From assembly GCA_965220775.1 (NCBI GenBank), contig OZ244845.1:2542001-2606000 (forward strand): a stretch of DNA of 64,000 nt, in the 5' to 3' direction. Source of the DNA: G963664835 sp965220775. Its GTDB lineage: Bacteria > Chloroflexota > UBA6077 > FW602-bin22 > JBCLEL01. The position numbers were made by a program, and so were the translations under genes. This document shows positions 42,243 through 51,310 of the stretch, piece by piece. Numbering within the stretch: position 1 is the first letter of the stretch; every line of letters starts with the position of its first letter. A model generated the notes under the pieces. The model saw only the letters and a program-made list of their open reading frames with translations, was not told the DNA's origin and did not search any database.

Positions 42243-43768
42243 CTCCGCTCGATCTCCCGCCACTTCCGCTCTTCATCCGGAGTGATTAACGTCACTGCCT
42301 CGCCGGAGCGGCCCATACGGCCAGTCCGTCCGACCCGGTGTGTGAAGAGCAACTCTGTGTCCGGCAGGTCATAGTTGATAATCTGTTCGATACCCTCGAC
42401 GTCCAGGCCTCTGGCAGCGACATTCGTTGCAACCAGGATTGGGGCGTCGCCGGAACGGAAGTCCTTCATCACGCGCTCGCGGGCGTTCTGACTGAGGTTA
42501 CCCTGAAGTGCCCCAACAGGATAGCCCATGTTGTCGAGTCGTTTCGCCAGCTTCTTGACGCCGTGTTTGGTCCTTCCGAAGACAATAACCATGGCGCCGC
42601 GCCGCTCGTTCAGCAGGTCTTGGAGGACCTCGATCTTATCGCTCTTGCGGATGTTGTACACGAGGTGTTCCACCGCGGGCAGCGATCGCAGGTCTGCGTC
42701 CACTTCGACCGTTACCGGATCTTTCAGGTACTTCGCCGCGGTCTTGGCAACCCACTCAGGCATCGTAGCGGACATGAGCGCCGTCTGGCGTTCCGAGGGA
42801 GTCTCGCCAAGGATCGCCTCCACATCGTGGGCGAACCCTTTGTCCAGCATCTCGTCGGCTTCATCCAGCACCATGAATCGTACTGATCGCAGGTCGAGGT
42901 TGCCTTGGCGTATATGGTCCAGCGTCCGGCCCGGCGTGCCAATAATGATCTGGGCGCCGCTCCTCAAAGCTGCACACTCTGGCCGCAACGACCGGCCGCC
43001 GTACAGTAACGTCACGCGGAGGCGCTGCGATGATGCCAGGACCTTAGTGACTTCGGCCACCTGAATGGCCAACTCCCGCGTGGGCACCAGCACCAGCGCC
43101 TGAATCCGCCGGACCGACGGGTCGCACTGCTCCACCATGGGAACGGCGAACGCGAGCGTCTTGCCGGACCCAGTTCGTGCCTGACCTATCAGGTCACGGC
43201 CCTCCAGCAGGTGCGGGATGGTCTTCTCTTGAATGGGTGTGGGGTCGAATATGTCCATCCGTGCAATCGACTGCCTGGTAGTGGCCTTCAGGGCCATTCC
43301 GGGATACACGGAATCCACGGCGTTGGCGGTATCATTGCGGGACTCATGGCCCGTCACAGGCTCGTTCACAGGTGATGTGACTGCGGCTGGAGGGTAGTGA
43401 CGACGGGATTGATGGCCCGTCGCCGGCTCGTTCACAGGTGATGTGACCGCGGCTGGAGGGTAGTGACGACGGGATTGATGGCCCGTCGCCGGCTCGTTCA
43501 CAGATGATGTGACCGCGGCTGGAGGGTAGTGACGACGGGATTGATGGCCCGTCGCCGGCTCGTTCACAGGTGATGTGACCGCGGCTGGACGGTAGTGACG
43601 ACGGGATTGATGGCACGGGGCGCAGTACACCGGCCTGTCCGGACTTGGTAGGAAGGGAACGGACGTAGATGCACTACAGGCGGCACATATCGCGGGGTGG
43701 CGCCTCGTACGGTCGGACCGACGGGCGCGGGTTGTCACTGGCATGGATAGCCTACAGGCAAAGAACAC
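42167..43768 (-). CDS. DEAD-box RNA helicase with zinc ribbon and repeat linker
   Basis: The 533-aa protein has the helicase core from about residue 150: Q-motif TPIQEKTIPHLL, motif I ARTGSGKT, PTRELA, TPGR, DEAD in VLDEADEML, SAT, then the second RecA domain with IVFGRTKHGVKKLAKRL, ARGLDV and HRVGRTGRMG. In front lies a zinc-ribbon-like motif (CAACSASTSVPFLPSPDRP followed by VYCAPCH), typical of Chloroflexota and related phyla, and a linker of four 22-aa repeats. Start is GTG 43768 or ATG 43744. It should unwind RNA duplexes in ribosome assembly or mRNA decay. Its 3' end is duplicated at 40324. Confidence 0.93.
   Translation of the reverse strand: MFFACRLSMPVTTRARRSDRTRRHPAICAACSASTSVPFLPSPDRPVYCAPCHQSRRHYRPAAVTSPVNEPATGHQSRRHYPPAAVTSSVNEPATGHQSRRHYPPAAVTSPVNEPATGHQSRRHYPPAAVTSPVNEPVTGHESRNDTANAVDSVYPGMALKATTRQSIARMDIFDPTPIQEKTIPHLLEGRDLIGQARTGSGKTLAFAVPMVEQCDPSVRRIQALVLVPTRELAIQVAEVTKVLASSQRLRVTLLYGGRSLRPECAALRSGAQIIIGTPGRTLDHIRQGNLDLRSVRFMVLDEADEMLDKGFAHDVEAILGETPSERQTALMSATMPEWVAKTAAKYLKDPVTVEVDADLRSLPAVEHLVYNIRKSDKIEVLQDLLNERRGAMVIVFGRTKHGVKKLAKRLDNMGYPVGALQGNLSQNARERVMKDFRSGDAPILVATNVAARGLDVEGIEQIINYDLPDTELLFTHRVGRTGRMGRSGEAVTLITPDEERKWREIERSLGRRFKRMPWVVPGQRARSRGGYQ
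43346..43609 (-). repeat. four 66-bp tandem repeats in the helicase gene
   Basis: Four units of 66 bp with only a few substitutions encode HQSRRHYPPAAVTSPVNEPA-type 22-residue repeats. The unit length is a multiple of three, so copy number can change without breaking the frame. The encoded linker is basic and disordered and may help bind RNA. Confidence 0.95.
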
Positions 43769-43960
43769 CTCTTTTTAGTTGATTGAAACAATGAGCCGGC
43801 GCGGATTGGAGAAGACGAGACAGTGGGACAGATGCTGGTCCACTTCCGTTCAAGCCGGAGTGCGCCGGTAACGCGTGTCAGTCTATTCTAGCAGAAACTC
43901 CGCTGAACGTTTTCTGGCCTGCTTGCGCCACCGCAATAGATTTGGCAGTCCAGGGGCCGC

Positions 43961-45805
43961 CTAGTCTCTGGCCCGGACTCCGTCGCGGCGCTTACGCTTG
44001 CGGTCCACGGGGGCGAGCTCCATCTTGCGTATTCGCAAGTTCTGGGGCGTGACCTCCACGAGCTCGTCATCGGAAATGAACTCCAGCGCTTCCTCGAGGC
44101 TCATCCTCACAGTGGTCTTCAGGCGTTTCGCCACGTCGGCCGTTGACGAACGAATATTCGTTAACTTCTTCTCCTTACAGACGTTGATCTCGATGTCGCC
44201 CCCGCGGGAATGGGAGCCCACGATCATGCCGGCGTAAATCTTGGTGCCGGGGTCGATGAACGTGTCGCCCCTGCCCTGGGCGTTGAGCAGACCATAGGTG
44301 ACGGCGACGCCGCCCTCGGATGCCACAAGCACTCCGCTGCGCTGGGTCTGAACTTCCCCCTCCATCGGTTCGTACGAGGTGAAAACACTGCTCTTCACCC
44401 CGTCGCCTCGGGTTGTGCGGAGGAAGAAAGCGTTGAATCCGATAAGCCCTCGTGTGGGAATCTTGTACTCCAGGTAGACGTAACCGTCCTCGCCGTACCG
44501 TATGTCTCGGAGCTGACCCAAGTTGGCGGATAGGTGTTTGGTCAGCACGCCCACGTACTCTTCGCGGGTGGTGATATTCAAGATCTCGCAGGGCTCGTGT
44601 ACCTTGCCTGCGATGATCTTGGTGACGGGCGCGGGACGGGACACCTGGAATTCGAACTGTTCACGGCGCATGGTCTCGACCAAGATGGACAGTTGCAGCT
44701 CTCCCCGTCCGGAGACCACGAACACGTCGGGGCTGGACGTGGTCTCCACCTGCAGGCTGACGTTGGTCCGCAGCTCTCTCATCAGCCGTCCGTAGAGATT
44801 GCGGGAGGTGCAGTGGTCCCCCTCTCTGCCCATGAAAGGGGAGGTGCTGACGCCAAAGGTCATGCGAACAGTAGGTTCGTTGATGTCGATGGACGGTAGA
44901 GCCTTCGGGCTTGCGACAGAGGCGATGGTGTCGCCTATGGACACGCCCTCAGGGCCGGTGACGGCCACAATGTCCCCTGCATGGGCTTCGGAGACTTCAA
45001 GCCGCTCCATCCCACGAAACACGAATATGCGCTCGACGGGGTGGGAGGTTGGCTCAGCGGAGCGGCCCAAAAGGACCACTTCGTCGCGCAGCCTGAGTGT
45101 GCCGTGGGTGATCCGGCCGACGGACACTTGACCGAGGTAGTTGTCGTGGTCGAGCGCCGCAACAAGCATTTGCAGCGGTGCGCCGGGGTCCCCTGACGGC
45201 GGCGGCACGGAATTGACGATAGCTTCAAAGAGGGGTTGCATGTCCGCCCCAGGCTCATCCGGGCTCGTTGTGGCGTAGCCCTCCCGGGCAGATGCATAGA
45301 GCACAGTGAAATCCAACTGCTCTGCATTCGTAGCCACCTCCAGGAACAGGTCATGGACCATCTCTACCACCTCAGCCACCCGGGCTTCAGGTCGGTCTAT
45401 CTTGTTGATGACCACCAAGGGGGTGACGTTCTGCTGGAACGCTTGGCGCAGCACGTAAGTGGTCTGGGGCATGGGTCCGTCCACGGCGTCGACCAGCAAC
45501 AGACAGCCGTCGGCCATATTCATGATACGTTCCACCTCGCCGCCGAAGTCCGCGTGGCCCGGCGTGTCGATGATGTTGATCCTGATGCCCCCATAGGAGA
45601 CCGAGGCGTTCTTCGCCAGAATCGTGATGCCGCGCTCTCGCTCCAATGGGTTGGTGTCCATAATCAAGGCTCCGACCTGTTGGTGGGCCCGGAAGACCTG
45701 ACCCTGTTTCAACAGCGCGTCGACCAAGGTAGTCTTGCCGTGGTCGACGTGGGCTATGATGGCAAGGTTACGGATATCGCTGTTCTGATGGTCGCTCAAA
45801 CTCAT
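43961..45805 (-). CDS. typA: ribosome-associated GTPase TypA/BipA
   Basis: The ATG at 45805 has GAGG upstream and gives 614 aa, the usual size; a longer frame to 45871 is not needed. The GTPase motifs are AHVDHGKTT (G1), RERGITI (G2), DTPGHADFGGEV (G3), NKIDRP (G4) and a normal G5. EF-G-like domains II, III and V and the BipA-specific C-terminal domain (EGEVQTQRSGVLVASEGGVA, DPGTKIYAGMIVG) follow. It binds 70S ribosomes and aids 50S assembly under stress. It stands alone; a 35-bp repeat (R6) lies 68 bp upstream of its start. Confidence 0.96.
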   Translation of the reverse strand: MSLSDHQNSDIRNLAIIAHVDHGKTTLVDALLKQGQVFRAHQQVGALIMDTNPLERERGITILAKNASVSYGGIRINIIDTPGHADFGGEVERIMNMADGCLLLVDAVDGPMPQTTYVLRQAFQQNVTPLVVINKIDRPEARVAEVVEMVHDLFLEVATNAEQLDFTVLYASAREGYATTSPDEPGADMQPLFEAIVNSVPPPSGDPGAPLQMLVAALDHDNYLGQVSVGRITHGTLRLRDEVVLLGRSAEPTSHPVERIFVFRGMERLEVSEAHAGDIVAVTGPEGVSIGDTIASVASPKALPSIDINEPTVRMTFGVSTSPFMGREGDHCTSRNLYGRLMRELRTNVSLQVETTSSPDVFVVSGRGELQLSILVETMRREQFEFQVSRPAPVTKIIAGKVHEPCEILNITTREEYVGVLTKHLSANLGQLRDIRYGEDGYVYLEYKIPTRGLIGFNAFFLRTTRGDGVKSSVFTSYEPMEGEVQTQRSGVLVASEGGVAVTYGLLNAQGRGDTFIDPGTKIYAGMIVGSHSRGGDIEINVCKEKKLTNIRSSTADVAKRLKTTVRMSLEEALEFISDDELVEVTPQNLRIRKMELAPVDRKRKRRDGVRARD

Positions 45806-45872
45806 TACCTCAAGTGCTATCATAGAGCATTCTACGAAGGGCTCAGTTCCTGCTATAGCGTGACCACCCACC

Positions 45873-45907
45873 GGAAAGTTCTCAATACAGTACCTGTAGG
45901 CCCACCA
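45873..45907 (+). repeat. 35-bp dispersed repeat R6
   Basis: GGAAAGTTCTCAATACAGTA ending TAGGCCCACCA. It has no tRNA-like partner near it and lies between the divergent typA and permease genes. Confidence 0.75.
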
Positions 45908-45949
45908 TAGAGCCAGCTACCGGACAAAACCATTATTCAGGCTTGACTG

Positions 45950-47689
45950 TTGGATGAAGCACAGGTAAACGAAAACGTCCGCTACGAACCGGATGAGAAC
46001 CCTCCCTCTTTAGTAACCATTGGCGCCGGCGTTCAGGCTTCGATGGTCCTACTGGCGCCGGTCGTCTTGACGGTCGTCATTGTGGCCCGAATTGCTGGGC
46101 AGACCGAAGGTTACATGTCATGGGCCGTCTTTGCGGCGCTGCTGGTCAGTGGCGTCACGACTATTCTCCAGGCCATCCGCGTTGGGCGGATCGGAGCCGG
46201 GTACGTGCTCATCATGGGCACTTCGGGGGCTTTCATCGCGGTATGCGTCGCTGCTCTCGTCAAGGGCGGCCCCTCTACGATGGCAAGCCTCATCGTCATA
46301 TCTTCCCTGTTTCAGTTCTTGCTCGCGTCGCGCCTCTCCCTTCTGCGGCGGATATTCACGCCTACCGTGGCCGGCACCGTGATCATGTTGATAGCAGTCA
46401 CGGTTATGCCACTCGTATTCAATGCGTTAGAGGACGTTCCCGAAAGCACCTCACTGGCTGCCGCCCCGGTGGTTGCGTTCGCTACCTTGTTTACTATCGC
46501 GGCGCTCGTATTGCGTGCCCCGCCGTCATGGCGGCTGTGGTCACCCGTGATAGGCATCGTGGTGGGCTGTTTCGCGGCCGCGCTCTTCGGGATGTACGAC
46601 TTGCAGCAGGTGCTGGAGGCGCCTTGGATAGGCGTACCCTTAGACGCTTGGCCGGGGTTAGACCTGACGCCGGGTGAGGAGTTTTGGGCGCTCCTGCCGG
46701 CATTCGTCGTTGTTACCCTGGTGGGCGCCATAGAGACAATTGGTGACGGAGTTGCGATACAGCGGGTATCTCGACGGAGGCGGCGGGCGACCGATTTTCG
46801 CGTAGTTCAGGGCGCGCTCAACGCGGACGGCTTGGGCAATCTCCTCTCTGGCATCACAGGAACGCTGCCCAACACCACCTACTCAAGTAGTGTGTCACTT
46901 GCCGAGGTGACGGGAATCGCCGCGCGGAGGGTCGGCGTCGCTATCGGTGTAATTTTCCTGGTGCTCGCATTCTTCCCCAAAGTTGCCGCTTTGTTGATCG
47001 CTATCCCCGGCCCCGTGGCGGCCGCCTACCTCACCCTTCTGGTGGGAATACTCTTTGTGCAAGGCATGAAGATCATCGTTCAAGACGGTGTCGATCACCG
47101 GAAAACAACAATCGTGGGATTGTCGTTTTGGATAGGTGTGGGTTTCCAGAATCAAGTTATCTTCCCAGACTTGTTGGGAGATGGATTCTTGGGCGTGTTG
47201 CTTGGCAACGGCATGACGTCGGGAGCCCTCGTTGCCATCATAATGGTGGCATTCATCGAGCTAACCGGCTTGCGACGCAGGCGTCTGAAAGTTGCGTTGA
47301 GCATCGACGCTTTGCCGAAGATAGACGAGTTCCTGCGGGAGTTCGCGTCGAGGGCGAAATGGAACGCTTCTTCGGCGGACCGGCTGGCCTCCGCCGGCGA
47401 GGAGACGCTGTCGGTACTGTTGCAAGGGAATACCGACGGCGCTGTCGGCCCAGGACGCAGATTGGCAGTAACCGCACGCCTCGACGGACGTTCGGCGGAG
47501 CTGGAGTTTGTGACCGCGTTGGAGGGGGAGAACATGGAGGACCGTCTGGCATACTTGAGCGAGTTGCCTCCTGTTCCGGACGAGCGCGAGGTGTCGTTCC
47601 GCTTGCTACTGCACTACGCTTCCACAGTGCGGCATCAGAAGTATCACGGCGTTGATGTCGTTACGGTAAACGTAGAAGGACAGCGCTAG
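45950..47689 (+). CDS. NCS2 xanthine/uracil permease with a C-terminal GHKL-like domain
   Basis: A TTG start gives 579 aa. The first 440 residues form an NCS2 nucleobase:cation symporter with about 14 helices and the signature GTLPNTTYSSSVSLAEVTGI followed by ARRVG; the acidic residue in VGAIETIGDG fits the substrate site. The last 130 residues (from LPKIDEFLREFASRAKWNAS) form a soluble domain with an N-box-like SAGEETLSVLL and later strands (RLAVTARLDGRSAELEF), similar to RsbW-type GHKL ATPases but without a clear Gly box. Typical NCS2 proteins end near residue 450. The tail may regulate transport. Confidence 0.9.
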   Translation: MDEAQVNENVRYEPDENPPSLVTIGAGVQASMVLLAPVVLTVVIVARIAGQTEGYMSWAVFAALLVSGVTTILQAIRVGRIGAGYVLIMGTSGAFIAVCVAALVKGGPSTMASLIVISSLFQFLLASRLSLLRRIFTPTVAGTVIMLIAVTVMPLVFNALEDVPESTSLAAAPVVAFATLFTIAALVLRAPPSWRLWSPVIGIVVGCFAAALFGMYDLQQVLEAPWIGVPLDAWPGLDLTPGEEFWALLPAFVVVTLVGAIETIGDGVAIQRVSRRRRRATDFRVVQGALNADGLGNLLSGITGTLPNTTYSSSVSLAEVTGIAARRVGVAIGVIFLVLAFFPKVAALLIAIPGPVAAAYLTLLVGILFVQGMKIIVQDGVDHRKTTIVGLSFWIGVGFQNQVIFPDLLGDGFLGVLLGNGMTSGALVAIIMVAFIELTGLRRRRLKVALSIDALPKIDEFLREFASRAKWNASSADRLASAGEETLSVLLQGNTDGAVGPGRRLAVTARLDGRSAELEFVTALEGENMEDRLAYLSELPPVPDEREVSFRLLLHYASTVRHQKYHGVDVVTVNVEGQR

Positions 47690-47750
47690 GGCCGGCACGC
47701 ACCCATCTTAATCGAAGAGGCGGTGGGTGATACCGCACTAGTCGAGACCC

Positions 47751-49121
47751 CTAGCCGGCCGACACCAGCGCATCGGCTGCGAAGACGCCGCTACGTACCG
47801 CGCCCTCCATCGTCGAGGGCCAGCCGCTCTGGGTCCAGTCGCCGGCCAGGAACAGGTTCGATATCGGCGTCCTCTGTGGCAGGCGATGCTGCGCCGCCCC
47901 CGGCAACGGCCGAAACGTCGCGGAGTGCTCCTTGACGACGAATGACCTCTCGATTTTTGCTCCACCGGCGCGTGGAAAGAGCCGGGCCATCTCCTTAGTA
48001 AAGGTCTCGATCAGCTCATCCTTGGGCAAGCCGGCGTAAATCCACGCGCCGCTCAGCGAGATGCAGACGTACTGCCCGTCGCCTGCGCCATCCCCTTGTA
48101 TCAGGCTCTTGTTGAAAACCCACTGCACAGGGCTGTCTAGGAACACTACGAAGTCCTGTTCCATGACTGGCCGGTCGTACCAAAGGTGGATTCCCACGAT
48201 GGGTGCGGAGTCGAGCGATGAAGCCTTGGAAAAGAACGGGCCACGGGCGACCTCCCCGGGCAGCGCGTCCAGAAGCGCCCCGTAAGGTAGGGCGCTGACA
48301 TAGGCGTCCGCACGGATGGTAGCTCCGTCGGAGAGCCGTATCCCGATGACCCTGTCGTCGGCCACCTCGATAGATTTCACAGCCTTGCCGGATCGCAATG
48401 AGCCGCCGCTATCCTTCAGCAGCCGGGCCGCCGGATCACCGTTCAGGGACGTAAGGCCGACCCGCGATAGGCCGATGGCGGCGTCCGACGGCCCTTTGAG
48501 AAGCGTCTCCTGGAAGACCATCAAAGCCATGTCCGCGCTGACGTTGCGGATGTCGTCGTTGAGCGCCGGCAGGATGAAGAGGTTCCAGAGGTTGTTGATG
48601 GCGCGATCGGTCTGGTGGTGCCGCTTGAGCCAATCGTAGGCGGACTCTCCGTCCAACTCGGCCGCGTTCTTGGCCCGGTCGGTAAGCCTGGCTCTGAGCA
48701 TCCCGTAGCCCACCAGCAACTTGTCTTTCAAACCCAGGTGAGGATATGCAGCAAAGGACGGAACAAGGTGCAGCCGACCGAGAAATGGGACGCTTGACAG
48801 AACTCCGGTGACTCCATCCCGGACTACTTCAGCTCTCAGCGTCTTTGGTAGGTATGTCTGATCGAAAGAGCCGATCGCCTGGAGGAAGTCAACGTAGTAG
48901 GTGCAGCACCCCAGGAAAACGTGCTGGCCATTGTCTACTTCAGGACCGTCCTTGCCGTCGCGGAATGAGTAGGCGCGGCCGCCGAGAAAAGGGCGCCTCT
49001 CGACCAGCGTCACCTCACAGCCGTGCTCCAGCAGCCTGCGCGCCGCCGAGAGTCCCGCCAGGCCGCCGCCCAGGACTGCTACTTTCCGCCTGGGTAGACC
49101 GGTATCAGGCTTGTTGCCCAT
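47751..49121 (-). CDS. hpnE: hydroxysqualene dehydroxylase
   Basis: The 456-aa FAD-dependent enzyme starts with the dinucleotide motif VAVLGGGLAGLSAARRL and the second motif ERRPFLGGRAYSF, and ends with LAGDWTQSGWPSTMEGAVRS, typical of phytoene-desaturase-like amine oxidases. It reduces hydroxysqualene to squalene. Its start overlaps the 3' end of hpnD by 43 nt. The order hpnC-hpnD-hpnE is that of known squalene operons. All motifs are intact. Confidence 0.92.
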   Translation of the reverse strand: MGNKPDTGLPRRKVAVLGGGLAGLSAARRLLEHGCEVTLVERRPFLGGRAYSFRDGKDGPEVDNGQHVFLGCCTYYVDFLQAIGSFDQTYLPKTLRAEVVRDGVTGVLSSVPFLGRLHLVPSFAAYPHLGLKDKLLVGYGMLRARLTDRAKNAAELDGESAYDWLKRHHQTDRAINNLWNLFILPALNDDIRNVSADMALMVFQETLLKGPSDAAIGLSRVGLTSLNGDPAARLLKDSGGSLRSGKAVKSIEVADDRVIGIRLSDGATIRADAYVSALPYGALLDALPGEVARGPFFSKASSLDSAPIVGIHLWYDRPVMEQDFVVFLDSPVQWVFNKSLIQGDGAGDGQYVCISLSGAWIYAGLPKDELIETFTKEMARLFPRAGGAKIERSFVVKEHSATFRPLPGAAQHRLPQRTPISNLFLAGDWTQSGWPSTMEGAVRSGVFAADALVSAG

Positions 49122-49954
49122 AGCCTCGCCATCATCAGCAGTTTTTCGAACGTGCTCAAGCCGACTCGCTTGGTGAACACGTCGAAATCGGAAGACTCGA
49201 TCCGATCAAGTATACCGCTGTAAACGGCGATTAGAATCGCCGGGCAGGCGCTGGCCCGGGCCGGCACCAGTGGAAGCAGGCGCCGGCCGCTGTCGAAGTG
49301 GCGCCTGGCCCTGGCGATCTGGTGCCTCATCAGGGCGCGAAAGGCATCGTTAATCACTCCGGCGCGAAGCTCCTCCGGCGAGTACCCGAACGAGGCGATC
49401 TCGTCTAGCGGAACATATATGCGGCCTCTCTGGGCGTCCTCCTTGAGGTCGCGCAGGATATTGGTTAGCTGCATAGCGAGGCCCAAGTCGACGACGTACT
49501 CCTTTGCGATTGAGTCCTCGTAACCGGATATCTCGATGCAAATCAGGCCAACCGCCGACGCCACCTTGTAGCAGTACGCCCTGAGATCTTCATAGCTCTT
49601 GTATGAGGTGTGCACGAGGTCCATCTCGACCCCCTCGATCACTTCCTCGAAGCAACGGGCTGGAATGTCGAAGGTCGATAGTGTGTCCGCCAATGCGGCG
49701 AACGTTGGGTCGGACACGGCGTCATTCTTACTGCGGAGCAGCGACTGCCGAGTACCGGCTAACAGGCGCCTCTTCTCCTCCAGCGGGTTGGTTCCGTCCG
49801 CTATGTCGTCGCAGATCCGGCAGAATGCGTACGCCGCATAGATCGAGCGCCTTTGACGGACCGGTAGCGTCCTGAACCCGTAGTAGAAGTTCTTGGCCTC
49901 GGACCGGGCGACCCGCTGACAGTGTTCGTAAGCCAGCTCGAGATCGGTAGCCAC
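49079..49954 (-). CDS. hpnD: presqualene diphosphate synthase
   Basis: The 291-aa trans-isoprenyl synthase of the squalene/phytoene family joins two farnesyl diphosphates to presqualene diphosphate. The two Mg2+ sites are AFCRICDDIADG (first DxxDD-like motif) and MQLTNILRDLKEDAQRGRIY (second). It follows hpnC with a 10-nt gap and overlaps hpnE. Assignment to HpnD rather than HpnC rests on order and on closer fit to HpnD-type length and motif spacing. Confidence 0.92.
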   Translation of the reverse strand: MATDLELAYEHCQRVARSEAKNFYYGFRTLPVRQRRSIYAAYAFCRICDDIADGTNPLEEKRRLLAGTRQSLLRSKNDAVSDPTFAALADTLSTFDIPARCFEEVIEGVEMDLVHTSYKSYEDLRAYCYKVASAVGLICIEISGYEDSIAKEYVVDLGLAMQLTNILRDLKEDAQRGRIYVPLDEIASFGYSPEELRAGVINDAFRALMRHQIARARRHFDSGRRLLPLVPARASACPAILIAVYSGILDRIESSDFDVFTKRVGLSTFEKLLMMARLWATSLIPVYPGGK

Positions 49955-49964
49955 TGGGCAACTC

Positions 49965-50852
49965 CTATGTCTTGAACCCGAAGCCCAGCTTTAGAGTGGT
50001 GACTAGCATGAGCCGCAGTTTTGAGGCCTTGGATAGCGCGGGCCGCCGGCTGAGCACGTCGAACCCTTGCCCTTCGATGGCGTCCAGTATCTTGATGCCG
50101 CCCAAACTGACCAGCGTAACGTCCAGCTTGAAGCGACCGTCGAGGGTGTCTACCAGCTTCAATCCTTTGCGAAAGAGTCCGCGCGCCCTCTCGACCTCGA
50201 AGACCATCAGTTCGCGGAACTCTGGTGTAAAGGCGCCATCGGCGAGCTGAGCCTCCGAGTATCCGAACCGCTCCATGTCCTCCAGCGGTAAATAAATGCG
50301 GCCCATTGCGTAGTCCAGCGCCACGTCTTGCCAGAAGTTTGTCAGCTGCAGTGCCGTACAGGTGTAGTCTGATAACCTATGCCGCTCCTCGTCGCGGTAA
50401 CCGAACACGTAAAGCACCATTTGGCCTACCGGGTTCGCCGAGTGCCGGCAGTAGTGCTCTAGGTCCTCGTACGTCGCGTAACGTGCGTTGACCTGGTCCA
50501 TCCGGTTGGCCTCGATCAGCTTCAGGAAAGGCGCCCTGGGAATGTCGAACGTCCGGATGGTCTGTTGCAAGGCGACCATGTACGGATGCCGCGGAGTACC
50601 TTCGTAGCAGAGATTCAGTTCGCGCTCCCAGGTATCAAGCGCTCTTAGCCTGTCGCCCTCGTACTCGTCACCGAGGTCGTCGACGAAGCGGCAGAAGGCG
50701 TAAACAGCATAGATGTGCTTGCGCTTGTCGCGAGGTAGAAGCCAGGAGCCTACGCTGAAGTTCTCGTAATGAGTACGCGCCAACTCGGCACAGCGTGAGT
50801 AGCCCTCTTCAACCGAGACCGCTTGAACATGCTCGGAGAAAAGTACCTCCAT
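49965..50852 (-). CDS. hpnC: hydroxysqualene synthase
   Basis: I chose the ATG at 50852 (295 aa), the start that best fits the family; GGAGGT lies 12 nt upstream, and earlier starts at 50879 or 50993 would add an unconserved leader. The protein has YAVYAFCRFVDDLGDEYEG and LQLTNFWQDVALDYAMGRIY, the two aspartate motifs of the squalene synthase family. It converts presqualene diphosphate to hydroxysqualene. It is the first gene of the hpnCDE operon, and its promoter lies in the 450 bp upstream. Confidence 0.92.
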   Translation of the reverse strand: MEVLFSEHVQAVSVEEGYSRCAELARTHYENFSVGSWLLPRDKRKHIYAVYAFCRFVDDLGDEYEGDRLRALDTWERELNLCYEGTPRHPYMVALQQTIRTFDIPRAPFLKLIEANRMDQVNARYATYEDLEHYCRHSANPVGQMVLYVFGYRDEERHRLSDYTCTALQLTNFWQDVALDYAMGRIYLPLEDMERFGYSEAQLADGAFTPEFRELMVFEVERARGLFRKGLKLVDTLDGRFKLDVTLVSLGGIKILDAIEGQGFDVLSRRPALSKASKLRLMLVTTLKLGFGFKT

Positions 50853-51310
50853 TGGTATGCTCACACCTCCAGGATTCATTGCCTGCACGGCGCCTTCGCG
50901 GGGGACCATTTGGCCCGCGTCTGTCTCGGCCCCTCCGCATGTGAAACTACATAACGCGGGATCTATTTTCAAGTCGATGGGAGCGAGTGTCAAACGCCAT
51001 TACGCCCCTTGCAGATTATTTAGCCGGAGGCCCTACGACACTCTTCACTGGTGGAAGCCCCTGCTCGGTCGGCTCACCCGATACCTCGCTGCCAGCACCA
51101 AGATACTTCGGTAACCTACGATTTCTCTATGGGACTGTACCGTCCGGCCCGCTTCGCGGTAGGATATGTAAGGCCATCCTCGCCGGCGCTGCTACCCAGC
51201 GGGTGGTGCATCCGATTTTCAGCCAGGCGTGTATCTTTTCCGGTTTTTCTACCTTTACATATGGGTCTTACGGCAATTTGCAATAGTCTGGGGCATTTCC
51301 CGCTGCTGAC
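50853..51310. other. divergent promoter region, 450 bp
   Basis: This lies between hpnC (leftward) and the reductase gene (rightward). No RNA or small gene is supported. A Pro/Gly-coding open frame near 50857-51114 lacks a ribosome-binding site. Confidence 0.4.

Noticed and set aside
42503..43064. Plus-strand open frames across the helicase core
   Set aside because: They overlap conserved DEAD-box motifs on the minus strand and have no credible start.
43346..43609. Regular repeats that could be taken for a CRISPR array
   Set aside because: The 66-bp units are contiguous with no variable spacers, are in frame with the helicase and encode 22-residue repeats.
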